In this document: piece after piece, positions 8,980 through 20,162 of the stretch
Layout: the number at the start of each line of letters is the position of its first letter
How positions within the stretch are numbered: the first letter of the stretch is position 1
DNA from: Saprolegnia diclina VS20
Lineage: Eukaryota > Oomycota > Saprolegniomycetes > Saprolegniales > Saprolegniaceae
DNA length: 64,000 nucleotides
Direction of reading: 5' to 3'
NCBI RefSeq assembly: GCF_000281045.1
Contig: NW_008246085.1
Coordinates: 273,518-337,517 of the forward strand
Position numbers and translations under genes: made by a program
Notes under the pieces: model-generated
What the model saw: only the letters and a program-made list of their open reading frames with translations
Told to the model about the DNA's origin: nothing
Database searches by the model: none

Positions 8980-11148
8980 CTACCCCCGGTGGGCAAACTG
9001 CATCTTGCTCTGCTCGTGCTCGTCGCGGTGGAGGTAAAAGCCAGGGCCGGCGCCATACGGCGCGCCTTGGTTGACAATCGCGGGGTCTTGAAAGCCGGCC
9101 GCAAACCCACTCGCCGACTCGAACGCGCCCTGCGACGACCAGAACGGCGTCGACTCTTGCGGCCGCAAATCTTGGTTCCACGCCGTGCCACCGCCCATCA
9201 TGTTGGGCTCTGCAAACCGGTGCGGGTCTGAGCCGTAGCTAATGTTGACGTTCGGCAGCATCTGCTGCAAAAACGCCAGGCCGGACGCGTCGGCGGCCGG
9301 CGCCATGTGCAGATACTCGGCCGGCGGCGGCGGCTGATGATGCGCAAACCCAAATGGCGTCGGCGGCGGCGCCTGCGACTCAAAACCAAACGGGCTGTAC
9401 TCGCCAGGGCCGTCCTTGTTGGCAAACGAAAAGCGCGACGCGCGGCCGTTCGGGCCCGACCCAATGCCTTGCGGCACGAGCGGTTTGGCGCTCAATTTGA
9501 CGCCGAGGAGCCCGGCGAGCGCTTCCGACGACTCGTTGCGCGGCGTAAAGGCCGCGTCGACTGCCGAAAACTCAAACGGGGCGTCCGGGCGCGGCGGCGG
9601 CGCGTCAAATGTCCACGCCGAGACGTGGTTCGGCGACGGCGCCGGTGCGGGCTCGGGCGGCGGCTGCACCGTGTTGCGGTGGATACCGCCGTCAAAACCC
9701 ATGCCAAAGGGGCTAAAGACGTGCTGGATGGGGCGCGACGGCGTCTCCGGCGGCGGCTGCATGCGCGGAAACGGCTGGCTCCACAGCGGCGTCGCGTCGG
9801 GCGGCGGGCTTTGCTGCCGAGGATGTGTGTTGACATACAGCGCCGGCTTTGACGCTTCCTTGGCCGGCGACGCGCTCGACGACGACGACGCCGACGAAGC
9901 AGAGAGCGGGGACGCGCTGGGCGGCGCGTCCAATGTGCTGGGGGGCGACCGGTGCTTCGTGGCGGATTGTTCGTCCTTGGGCGACATCGTGGACGACGCC
10001 GACGACGGGGCCCGGGTCGGTGACTTGCGCTCGTCGGGTGTCTGTGATCTTAACTTATAGATGGCGGCGGCGCTCTGGGCCTTTCGCTGTGCGTCCGTAG
10101 GCGCCACCTTGTCGAGCGCACCGCCGGGCTGCAGCATGGACAACGTCGGGAAGGCGGTGCCCCGCCGATCGTCGTAGCCAGTGAGGTCTCGAAAGCATCC
10201 TTTGCCCGCTACAAAGTCTATAGAGCATCGTCAGCGATTCGAATCGTCTGCGAGGAGGACGACGTACCCGTGGCCATTTCTTCCTTTGTAAAGCTGTCGT
10301 CCGTCTCGCCGAGCTCGTGCAAGTACAAGCACTCGGGGTTGTTGCAGCTGAGGTTGCGCAGAAAAAAGTTGCAGTACTTGGTCGTGCCAAACGACGCCCT
10401 GTACCAGCGTTGCATGCCACTACACCGTCGGCGACTTGGACGTACCGGAGGAGGCTGCCGTCCAGAATGTACCCGTCAATGAGATCGATGCAGTTTTGCG
10501 CGTCGGGCTTGTTGGCAAACGTTATGTAGGCGCTCGCCGTCGCGTTGTTGCGGTCCGTGCTCAGGTGCGATTTGTTGACGACCGCCTTGACGATGCGCCC
10601 ATACTGCCCAAAACACTCTTGCGATCGCAGCATCTACAGCATGCATGAGCACCAATGATGCAAGCCTCCGAGATGCGTACGTCGTCGTCGGCGTAATGCA
10701 CGGGCAGCCCAATAACGTAGACGAGGTTGCGCTGCATGACGCGCACGTTCGTGAGGTTTCTCCGGTTCACGGGCTGCGCTTTCGGCACGACCGTCGCCTT
10801 CTTCTCAATCTTTTCCTTTTGTTTTCGCTGCTTGGTTCGCCGCGCCACACTGCAAGGTCGCGTTAGTCGTTGCCGTCGAGTCGCAGACGTACTCTTCTCG
10901 GTCAATGGTCGTGTTCTTCTTCGAGAGCTCCGTGTACGGTGCTCGGCACGCCGGGCACAGGCCATTGTACTCGTTCTTAATTTGATGCCAGCACCATAGA
11001 CACACCTGCACAACCATGATGACCGACGTCGTGGCGCCGGCGTGGCGACGCCTACCTGGTACCCGCATGCACATGCGTTGAAGGTCTTGTCCGTGAGGTC
11101 GAGCTCCTCCATGCAGAGGGGGCAGCAGTCGGCTTCTTCCTCGGCCAT
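8980..11148 (-). CDS. CNOT4: CCR4-NOT transcription complex subunit 4 (Not4 RING E3 ubiquitin ligase)
   Basis: Six exons: 11056-11148, 10893-11005, 10681-10849, 10446-10633, 10268-10398 and 8980-10208; introns 43-59 nt; product 640 aa. Domains in order: the Not4-type C4C4 RING near residues 8-58 (CCPLCMEELDLTD to LCPACRAPY); a basic linker; an RRM near 108-190 (QRNLVYVIGLP, FGQYGRIVKAVV); a C3H1 zinc finger near 193-215 (KYCNFFLRNLSCNNPEC), followed by LHELGETDDSFTKEEM, as in yeast and human Not4. The last ~400 residues are low-complexity, rich in Pro, Ser and Ala. Not4 ubiquitinates nascent-chain and ribosomal targets and acts in mRNA decay and quality control. The splice at 10446|10398 restores LLRASFGTTKYC, which matches the family exactly. 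Confidence 0.95.
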
Positions 11149-11206
11149 CGCGTCGTCTGAAAAAAGGCAAAACTGGCCCCTCCTCCGTCACTGACTTTTC
11201 GTGACC

Positions 11207-11213
11207 ATTGGCC
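11207..11213 (-). promoter_or_regulatory. CCAAT box upstream of CNOT4
   Basis: GGCCAAT on the minus strand, about 60 bases before the CNOT4 ATG. Confidence 0.4.
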
Positions 11214-12330
11214 AGAAGCGATTGCACGTAATGGTTTCGAAATCGGGTCGGTGGTCCAAACCTCCATTATTTTATATATGCGCACAACGCATGTTCTTCG
11301 CCGCGCGACCACGCGACCTTTTCTGCCTACGTCAACCTGTGAGAACACATAGATGCGCGGTCATGCCGAACAATATTTTTGCCAGGGACCCCCCACCCGG
11401 CGCGAGATGGACGCCAACGGACCAACGCCAACTTGTTCTCGTGATGGACTAATCGACGCAGCAACTAACTAACTAAGATTGAAGCGTCGTCAGGTATGGA
11501 AGCAGGTAGTTGAATTAAATGCTCCTCGTGCATGAGACCATTCTGAAAGGTTGGCGCATGTCCCCCATCCTCGGAAGCCGTGCGTGCACCAAAGTCGAAG
11601 AAGTAGAACAAGAAGAAGCGCGAACGAACGTTAACAGTAAGAAAACCTTGGCCAACCGACGAACGGACGTTGTGCTGTCTTCTGCGGCCTTTGGAATCGC
11701 CGCCAACGCGATGGGTCAATGAAACCGAGTCAATGACAGGCGCTCGCAGTAATACCTGTCGGTGGTAACCACGGAAGCTGTTGCCTATTGATCTCGTTTG
11801 AAACTTGAAGGCAAGCCATAGACTTACGACTGCACGGAGAAAAATTCAAGTTGACCAGTGATGTCAATCGTTCAAGGGCTGCCTGGGACTCTTCAAGCTG
11901 CACCTCTTAACCAGCGAGGCAGCGTTTTGGTCATCTGTGTTGATCTCAAAGCCTTTTGTGTGCCTGTACACATGTACCTTGATGACGCGGGAGTGAGATT
12001 TGTGGGATTGTACACTCTAAAAAACGACGGCGGTGATATCGAGGTCACAAGAAAGTGAACGTGTATCTGGCAGCCCCTGGCAGTAGTATGATGGACTTGC
12101 TGGTGATTGACAAAGGACTCGGGGTATCGATGCAGTGTGGTGTAGCGCGTCTCTGCAGACCACCTTAGCTTTATGCAAGAACATGTCGTTCTACGAGTTG
12201 CCGAAGCGCTGTAGATGCTTTCGATACCGCCTCTCCATCTCCATAGTACCTATCTTCCTAGCAGCATACATCGCTCTGCGTGCTTTTCAGGCTGGTCGAC
12301 CTTCAAATTTGCGATCTTTGCCCGAACGGG

Positions 12331-12338
12331 CCAATCAG
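12331..12338 (+). promoter_or_regulatory. CCAAT box (distal of two) before alpha-COP
   Basis: CCAATCAG preceded by GGG, about 130 bases before the alpha-COP ATG and 37 bases from an identical second copy. Confidence 0.5.
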
Positions 12339-12367
12339 AATGCAGCACCTGGATGGTGCTAATTCAG

Positions 12368-12375
12368 CCAATCAG
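12368..12375 (+). promoter_or_regulatory. CCAAT box (proximal of two) before alpha-COP
   Basis: CCAATCAG within ATTCAGCCAATCAG, about 92 bases before the ATG. A TCATTTT initiator-like string (12458-12464) abuts the start codon, so the 5' UTR may be almost absent. Confidence 0.5.
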
Positions 12376-12466
12376 CGATTGCCACCAAAAATGAAACCTC
12401 TGACAATGCATATTTGCAGGAATGTAATACGAGGGGCGGGCCTGGGGCCGGGACAGTCATTTTGGG

Positions 12467-15400
12467 ATGTTGACCAAGTTCGAGTCCAAGAGCAACCGGG
12501 TGAAGGGCCTGTGCTTCCACCCGTCGCGCCCGTGGGTGCTCACGTCGCTCCATAATGGCGTCATCCAGCTGTGGGACTTCCGCATGGGTACGCTCATCGA
12601 CCGCTTCGACGAGCATGATGGGCCAGTTCGCTCGGTGGACTTCCACAAGAGCCAGCCGCTCTTCGTCTCGGGCGGCGACGACTACAAGATCAAGGTCTGG
12701 GACTACAAGCTGCGCCGCTGCCTCTTCACGCTGCTCGGACACCTCGACTATATCCGCACGGTGCAGTTTCACCACGAGTACCCGTGGATCGTGTCGTGCT
12801 CGGACGACCAAACCATTCGCATCTGGAACTGGCAGTCGCGTTCGTGCGTCTCAGTCTTGACGGGCCACAACCACTACGTCATGAGCTGCATGTTCCACCC
12901 GAAGGAAGACCTCATTGTGTCGGCGTCGCTCGATCAAACGGTATCGCATGGCATCGTCATGACGACATCTCACTCGACCATGCTGTAGGTACGCGTCTGG
13001 GACACGACGGGCCTCCGCAAAAAGACGGTGCGTGGTGCGCCGTCGACGATGGAAGACTCGCTGCCGCCGGGTGTCGGCGGCCGCTCGGGTGCCGACCTCT
13101 TTGGCGCGAGTGACGCTGTCGTCAAGTACGTCCTTGAAGGCCACGACCGTGGTGTCAACTGGGCAAGCTTCCACCCGACGCTGCCGCTCATCGTGTCGGG
13201 CTCGGACGACCGGCAGGTGAAGCTCTGGCGCATGAACGACACCAAGGCATGGGAGGTTGACACGATGCGCGGACACACCAACAACGTGTCGTGCGTCATC
13301 TTCCACCCGCGCCATGAGCTCATCATCTCCAACTCGGAAGACCGCAGCATTCGCGTCTGGGACATCGCAAAGCGCATGGGTCTGCAGACGTTCCGTCGCG
13401 AGAACGATCGGTTCTGGATGCTGCAGGCGCACCCGACGCAAAACCTACTCGCCGCCGGCCACGACTCGGGCATGATCGTCTTCAAGCTCGAGCGCGAGCG
13501 TCCGGCCCTCGACTTTGTCGACGGCGGCGTGCTCTACGTCAAGGACCGCTACGTGCGTCGGTACAAGTTTGTCGATGGCAGCGACAACCCGGTCGCGACG
13601 CTTCGTCGGTCGGGCTCGGGGCTGCAGATGGGCCAGCAGCCGCGCTACATGCACTACAACCCGTTTGACCCGCCGAACGCGGCGTCCAACTCGGTGCTTC
13701 TCTGCAGCGACGCCGAGGGCGGGTCGTACGACCTCGTGACGTTTACGCCGTCGAACAACGACGTGTCCGACTCGTCGCGCGGCACGGCGCTCTTTGCGGT
13801 CTTTGTCGCCCGCCAGCGCTTTGCCGTGCTTGACAAGTCGCGCCACCTCGTCATCAAAAACATGCAGAACGAAATCGTCAAGAAGATTACGCCGCCCGCG
13901 GGCACGACCGACGGCCTCTTCCCCGGCGGCACTGTCGGCCGCGTCCTGCTCCGCATCGACGACAAGATGGTGCTCTACGACACGGACAGCCGCCGCGTGC
14001 TCGCGGATTTGGTCGCGCCGCGCGTCAAGTATGTCATCTGGTCGCCCAACGGCGAGTACGTGGCGCTCTTGAGCAAGCACTCGGTGTACATTGCGGACAA
14101 GAGCTTCAAGCACCTCTGCACCGTGACGGAGCTCGTCAAGGTCAAGAGTGGCGTCTGGGGCAGCGACGTGTTTGTCTACACGACGCAAAACCACATCAAG
14201 TACGCGCTCCCGAACGGCGACTCGGGTCTCATCCGGTCGCTCGACGTGCCGGTCTACCTCACGCGCCTCGAAGACTCGAAGCTCTACTGCCTCGACCGCG
14301 ACGCCAAGATGCGCATCCTCTCGATCGACCTCACCGAGTGCGAGTTCAAGCTCGCGCTCGCGGCCAAGCAGTTTACGACCGTCATGCGCATGGTCAAGCA
14401 CTCGCGCCTCTGTGGCCAGGCCATCATTACGTATCTGACGCAGAAAGGGTACCCGGAAGTCGCGTTGCACTTTGTCAACGACGAGAAGACGCGCTTCAAG
14501 CTTGCGATCTCGTGTGGCAACTTGGAGGTCGCGCTCAACTCGGCGTACGAGCTCGACGATGCCAACTGCTGGCACCAGCTCGGTGTCGAGGCGCTGCGCC
14601 AGGGCAACATCTCGGTCGTCGAGATGGCGTACCAGCGCACAAAGAACTTTGAACGCCTCTCGTTCCTGTACCTCATCACGGGCAACCGCGAGAAGCTCAA
14701 GAAGATGCTCAAGATTGCCGGCCTTCGCAACGACATCATGTCGCGCTTCCACAACGCCTTGTACCTTGGCGACGTGCCCGAGCGCATTGACGCGCTCGAA
14801 GCCGCGGGCCAGCACGCGCTTGCGCTCCTCACGGCCGCGACGCACGGCCTCGAGGACCACGTCGCGCGTCTGATTGGGCATTTCGAGGCCAACGACCCGA
14901 GCTTTGACGTGCAAGCGTTCCTGTCGCGCGAAGTGCGACCGGACGCGGCGCTCTTCTTGCCGCCGTTTGCGGTCTCGCAGCTGCAGAATGAAAACTGGCC
15001 GCTCGTCGAACTCAACGAGCCGACGATGGCCGACCACGCGGTCGCCGCCGACCAGCAAGCGAGCCAGACGCCGGCGTTTGACTTGGGCGACGAGGCCCCG
15101 CGGCGCAGCATCGAGGCGACACGCAAGCAGAGCGACGACTTTATGGTTGACGCGGACGCGGGGGCGTGGGGCGACGAAGACGACGGGCTCTTCAGCGACA
15201 ATGAGGAGCGTCTCTCGCTTGACGACTTTCAAGATGCGGTGCCGTCGACCGACTCCTTTGTCGCCGCACCGACCGCCGGCACGCCCGTCCCGACGCAGTG
15301 GACCCGCGCGTCGTCGATTGCGGCCGAGCACGTGGCCGCCGGGTCGTTTGACACGGCGATGCAGCTGCTCCACCGGCAGATTGGCGTTGTCAACTTTGCG

Positions 15401-16192
15401 CCGTTGCAGCCGCTCTTTATGAGCCTGTACGCGGGCGCGTCGGGCGTCGTGCCGACGCAGGCGTCGTCGGCGTCGCTCAAGACGTACTTGCAGCGGTCGG
15501 CGGCGCACGAACCGGCGATCACAACGTCCGTGCACCACCTCGTGGGCTTGCTCAAGGAGGCGTACCGTGCGTTCAGCGGCGCCAAGTTTGACGACGTTGA
15601 GAGCGCGTGCCGGTCGATTCTGCACCACATTCCGCTGTTGTCGGTCGACAACAAGGACCAGGCGGCGCAGGTCAAGGAGCTTGCGGTCATTTGCCGCGAG
15701 TATGTGGTCGCGTGCCGTCTCCGCGCGGCGCTGACGAGCGTGCCGTTGGAAGCCGACCCGAAGCGCAACATTGAGCTCAGCGCGTACTGGACGCACTGCC
15801 GCCTCCAGCCGTCGCACATGATGCTGACGCTCAAGAGCGCGATGACGAACGCGTACAAGTGCAACAACTACATTACGGCCGCGTCGTTTTGCCGCCGCCT
15901 GCTCGAAATCCCCGAAGTCAACACGGAGAAGAACATCAAGCTCGCGCAAACCGCCAAGAAGGTGCTGCAAAAGGCCGAGAAGGAAGCCCGCAATGAACAC
16001 CAAGTCGACTACAGCGACGCGCGCGGCTTTGCCCTCTGCGCGCGGACGCTCACGCCGCTCTACAACGGGGACGGCGTCAAGTGCCCGTACTGCGCGTCGT
16101 CGTATGTGGCCGAGTGCGCTGGCAGCCTCTGCGACGTCTGCCAGCTCTCCAAGATTGGCGAAGAGACGCTCGGCCTCGTCGTCGCCAAGTAA
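12467..16192 (+). CDS. COPA: Coatomer subunit alpha (alpha-COP)
   Basis: Two exons, 12467-12940 and 12989-16192, with a 48-nt intron, giving 1225 aa, nearly the human length (1224). The N-terminus ([19 protein letters not shown]) is the family's conserved start, followed by a WD40 propeller to about residue 320 with repeats such as [15 protein letters not shown]. Then come the coatomer WD-associated region, the alpha-solenoid, and the C-terminal domain that binds epsilon-COP, with Cys pairs near the end ([22 protein letters not shown]). It is a scaffold of the COPI coat for retrograde Golgi-to-ER transport and recognises KKxx cargo through the propeller. Nothing looks broken. Confidence 0.98.
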
Positions 16193-16342
16193 ACAACCTC
16201 GTCGTTATGGCGGCGACGTCAACGTACATGCATTTCTCTGCCCTTGTTCATTGTTGGTGCAGCATCATCGCCCTTGGAATCGAGGCGGATGGACATTGAT
16301 GGAAAGAACTAGCATATTTGGACGTTTCAGGTAGGAGACCCC

Positions 16343-18123
16343 ATGGCAGCTGGACCACCATGGGGCTGGCATGCACTGCTCTTGCTGCTGCTGCTGGCGC
16401 CGATGGCGATGGCGTGCGAGGAGGTCTCGGAGATTCGCGTCGTGCTCGAGACGGCCGAGTCGCTCGGCGCGCTCTTGAGCGAGAAGCTCCGCATTCTGTC
16501 GTTTGTGCAGGACGATCAGGGCCGCGGCCGACCTCTCGAAGCCACGGGCCTCGTCGAGGTCTGCTTGGCAGTTGCAAGCGCCATAGCGACGCACGTACGT
16601 AGGTGGGCGACACGCTCGTAAGCGTCAACGGCGTCGGCGTGACAGGCCTTTCACGTGCGATCACGCAGCTGCAGACCGCCGAGGTGCCCCGCACACTGCT
16701 GTTTCGCGCCGCGACACCGCGCTGCGTGCTCGACGCGGCGCCACTCGACGACACGACCGTCGTATGCACATGTCCTTAGTCGATACGAGCATGAGTTGTA
16801 CCAACTAGCGGGTCGTCAACGGCGGGTGGACCGAGACGTTCTTCGCCCTCAAGTCCGAGTTTGGCGACTGGCCGCAGTGCTTCGCGCATCCGCTCACGGT
16901 CGCGCAGCCAATCGATGCGTGTTCGCCGCTGCGCAACAACGTCTCGGAGCACTACGTCATCGCGCAAAGCTCGCATTTGTGCTCGCCGCACCAGCAAGCC
17001 ATCGTGGTCGGCCGCGCGGGTGGCCGCGGCGTCCTCCTCGCGCAGTACGCGGAGAAAAAGCCCGAGGCCGTGCGACTGCCGCCGCAGTACACCGGCACGA
17101 TTCGAACACCTGTCATCATGGTCTCGCACGCCTCAGGTTCGATCGTCTCGTATTACCCATGCGTCATGCATATTGCAGGTCAAAAGATGGCGAGCATGGT
17201 CCTCTCCAGCCCCAAGCCGCCCCTGATCTCACTCCTCGTGTCGCCGCAATGCAAGGACACGACGGCAACCGCCACAACGCTGGCATCCACCGTGCAAGAC
17301 GCGCTGGCGACCGCGACCGCTGGCAACCTCATCGCCCTCGCGCACGGACAGCTCCACGCGTACCCGGTAGCGCCCAGCGACTTGATGGGCTCACAGACAC
17401 ACGGTGTCGTCGTTGCCATGTAGTACCTCAAGGGGGCGGCGAGCCCGCGCCTCGGTCTTGGCCGCTTCAAGGTCCTGTTCGCCATACACGACCTCTGCAG
17501 CGACGCGGTTATGCGGTATGTCAAGGGCGCGTTCGTCGTGGCGCCCATCACCACAGGCTGTTCGCAGCAGCGCCAAGTACGTTCTTATTTGGCGATGCAG
17601 ATCGTAGTCGTCTGCGTAGGTCCAGTCCGTCGCGGCCAGCAAGGCGCTCGGGGTGGTCTTTTCCGCCACGAGTCCATCGCAGATTCTGCACCGCGTGGCC
17701 CTCGACGTGGCGAGCGAGACGGCGCCACTCGCGCTCCCGACCGTGTACGTTTCGGCCGCGACAAACCAAGCACTCAGGTAGTTCGGGCTGCGCCCGTCCG
17801 CTGCTGACCGTTTTGCGCTAGCTCCTTCGCCGAAACGGGCGACGTGTACATTGAGTTTGAGCCCACGAGTACGTACTGTTCTCTGCAAGGATCTTCCTCG
17901 GCGGTTGCAGCCATCTTCTCTCTGCGTAGATACCCATGAACACCACTTTGAAGAGCTGCTGGCGCTCTCAGACATGGCGCAGTGGCCGGCGTCGGCGCAA
18001 GGACGTCATGTGCTCTACCACCGCGTCCGGCGCGCGCTCGCGATCGACACCAATGGCGCCGACAAGGTCGCAGCCCTCGACGCCCTCTACATGCAGGCGG
18101 GTCACTTCCATGCGTCTTCGTAG
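16343..18123 (+). CDS. Secreted PDZ-like / tandem PA-domain protein
   Basis: Eight exons: 16343-16558, 16603-16761, 16809-17136, 17179-17366, 17424-17576, 17620-17777, 17822-17868 and 17930-18123; introns 42-61 nt; product 480 aa. The start has a strong signal peptide (WHALLLLLLLAPMAMA). Residues ~45-100 look like a PDZ fold (LEATGLVEVGDTLVSVNG). Then come two regions resembling protease-associated (PA) domains: one with AIVVGRAGGRGVLLAQYAE and RTPVIMVSHASG, a second with KALGVVFSATSPSQ and ALPTVYVSAATN. The C-terminal ~60 residues are helical and charged. No protease domain, membrane helix or ER-retention signal is evident. PA domains often hold substrates or sorting ligands in the secretory pathway; the exact role is unknown. 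The gene lies 150 bases behind alpha-COP. Confidence 0.75.
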
Positions 18124-18199
18124 CTTGTTCGAAAAACGAAGATTCGACGTTTTCTAGTATACTTTGCTCAAGATCCAAAAATCAGCAACTTCAACAAGT

Positions 18200-18210
18200 T
18201 CATTTTGCAT
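18200..18210 (+). promoter_or_regulatory. Initiator-like element before a small gene
   Basis: TCATTTTGCAT, 26 bases before the ATG at 18237, resembling an oomycete Inr followed by a CA-rich FPR. Confidence 0.35.
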
Positions 18211-18236
18211 CTTGCTCGGTGGGTTCTCCGTGGGCT

Positions 18237-18464
18237 ATGGCGCCACACCTCGCTCCGTCGCCCACGAATGCGGCCGCCACGGACGGCTACATTGAGCACG
18301 ACCGGACACCGGCGCGAAAGCTGTCGTGGCGAACGATCAAGGTGCGGCAGCTGCTCCAGACGCTCAAGTCCAAGGCCGGGCGCTCGTTCCAGCAGCACGC
18401 ATCGCCGAACGGCAGTCCCCACGACGGCGTCGAGTATGCGCTTCTTGCGGACGACGATTTGTGA
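18237..18464 (+). CDS. Small hypothetical protein, 75 aa
   Basis: Open frame starting MAPHLAPSPTNAAATDGYIE and ending YALLADDDL. It is basic in the middle (WRTIKVRQLLQTLKSKAGR) with no membrane segment and no family I recognise. Support: an initiator-like element close upstream, codon usage like the neighbours, and a snug fit between the PA-domain gene (114 bases upstream) and the convergent COQ3 (80 bases downstream). It could instead be noncoding. Confidence 0.4.
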   Translation: MAPHLAPSPTNAAATDGYIEHDRTPARKLSWRTIKVRQLLQTLKSKAGRSFQQHASPNGSPHDGVEYALLADDDL

Positions 18465-18544
18465 GATGCGGTGAGTGTAACTAATGTATGAAGAATGAAA
18501 ACTGTGACGTTAGGAAAGTGAAATGGTGTGGTCGGATGCGGTGA

Positions 18545-19509
18545 TTACGCCTTCTTGGTCGCGCAGAGGATGTAGTTGATGTCGGTGCAGCGCTCGTTGA
18601 GGCGCCAGCCCGTGACGAACGGGTCCCCGACAATGCCCGAGACATTCTCGACACGCATGCCATTCTAGCAATGTGCTCAAGAAATGCAGCTCGACAAACC
18701 ACGTGCGTACCTGCTCGAGCGCCGCCGTCAGCTCGTGCGTCTGCACATACTTGGACCACTCGTGCGTGCCTACATGTCCATACATGAGAAGGGATGTCGA
18801 CAGGAGCAGCGGCGTACCCGGCGGGACGAGGCGGAGGACGTGTTCGACGGCAAGGATCGTCGTCAAGTACGAAAGCGCGGTCCGGCTGATCGTCGACATG
18901 AAGAGCACACCGTTGGGCTACATGCGAGAGACTTGGTTGACTTGTGTCGTTGAAAAGTGGAAGCGTACCTCGACGAGCTGCGTGAGCTGCTGGATGAACG
19001 CAGGAACGTCGTCGACGTGCTCGACGACTTCGAGCGCGCACACAATCTCAAAGGTTTCCTTCTGCTGCACGAGCGCATCGGCCGTCGAGCAAATGTAGCG
19101 GTTGCACGCGGTTTCGTGGTCGCCGAGCGCGTGCGCGGTCGCGGCCTCAATGTTGGCCTGGCCTGGGTCGACGCCCGTGACGTCGGCACCGAGGCGGGCC
19201 AGCGCTTCCGAGAGGATACCGCCGCCGCAGCCAACATCCAGAACGCGGCGGCCCTTTAGCGGCCATGCCGACTGCGCATCGAGCGGCGCCTTCTTGAAGT
19301 GCGCAATCGCTTGCTCGCGGATGTACTTGACGCGGATCGGGTTGAGCTGATGCAGGAGGCCTACGCCCGTGTTGCTCTCGGGCTTCCACCAGTCGCTAGA
19401 CGCAGCCGAGTTGTGTGCATGAGCAGCCTCTTCCTAGCATCATCCGCTACCTCGCAGCGCGGGTGAACTTGCTCACTTCGGCCTTGTTGACGGTCGAGAA
19501 GCGGCGCAT
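18545..19509 (-). CDS. COQ3: Ubiquinone biosynthesis O-methyltransferase
   Basis: Five exons: 19451-19509, 18969-19395, 18818-18917, 18711-18769 and 18545-18664; introns 46-55 nt; product 254 aa. The SAM-binding motif is VLDVGCGGGILSEALARLGA, followed by the acidic motif GVDPG and ALEVVEHVDD. Further family blocks are DWWKPES near the N-terminus, LHQLNPIRVKYI, THEWSKYVQTHEL, and a C-terminal GWRLNERCTDINYI. It methylates both hydroxyls in the ubiquinone pathway (COQ3/UbiG), at the matrix face of the inner mitochondrial membrane. The N-terminus MRRFSTVNKAEVSKFTR could be a short matrix-targeting peptide. Nothing key is missing. Confidence 0.93.
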
Positions 19510-20162
19510 GACGACGAAAGCGTTCGCTGGAACTCGGCCACTCTTAGATTCGCTGGAATTAGCGTATGACACACTATTGACGTTTCATATGAAATATGCA
19601 TATAGTGTTCCATAAAAATGAAGAGTGTTGATCAAGATACACATCACACCGTGCATGACAAGGAGCGTGCGTCCGAACCAGCACTTGATCTTGGTCATAG
19701 TACACTACGAGTATACTGTAGACAAGCGAATTGTTGGTAGTACAGCGAGTTGCAACCTTCCTGTACTGGCATCGGAATCGAGAAAAAGGGAGCCTCGAAT
19801 TTGAGGTTGAGATTTGCTTTGTTGGATTGAGGTTGCCCTCCCAAAACTGTCAACGAAAATACTGTTAATCTGGAAATGTCTATGCTAAGCATAGTTGACC
19901 AGCTACACGATAGGCAAGATGCCGTCACATGTCTCGCTCTCCATGTCCGATATCGCAAGGTGCGACGAAGAGCTCAACAATATGGCGTTCGACAACAGAG
20001 ACGACGAGCACATGGAGCCGCCAAACCAAGGCTCCGCGTGCGAGATAGATTGGCGGTGACCCGACAAATGATCCGCGTCAAAAAGCAATAAGTAAAAGTT
20101 ATGACTTCACTAACAATGAACAAAGGTTGATAATGTACGACAAAAACGTTGAACCGCAAAGG
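19510..20162. other. Intergenic region with a copy of a dispersed 21-bp motif
   Basis: About 650 AT-richer bases between two minus-strand genes. At 19797-19818 the minus strand carries a version of the dispersed motif described under findings. No gene is supported. Confidence 0.5.

Larger units (their letters stand above)
11149..12466. other. Divergent intergenic region between CNOT4 and alpha-COP
   Basis: About 1.3 kb, less GC-rich than the flanking genes. It contains a CCAAT box at each end. The open frames (for example 11519-11722 and 11858-12058) have no recognisable features and are not called. Confidence 0.5.

Noticed and set aside
10420-10445. A 26-nt intron in CNOT4
   Set aside because: Using the next acceptor gives a 47-nt intron and restores the conserved RASFGTTKYC join.
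11519-12058. Two small plus-strand genes before alpha-COP
   Set aside because: Frames of 66-67 codons without motifs or promoter context; codon use unlike the neighbours.
13445-16003. 852-codon open frame on the minus strand over alpha-COP
   Set aside because: Shadow frame caused by codon bias at third positions; no recognisable domain.
17400-17423. A 20-nt intron in the PA-domain gene
   Set aside because: Too short to splice; a donor at 17367 gives a 57-nt intron in the right phase.
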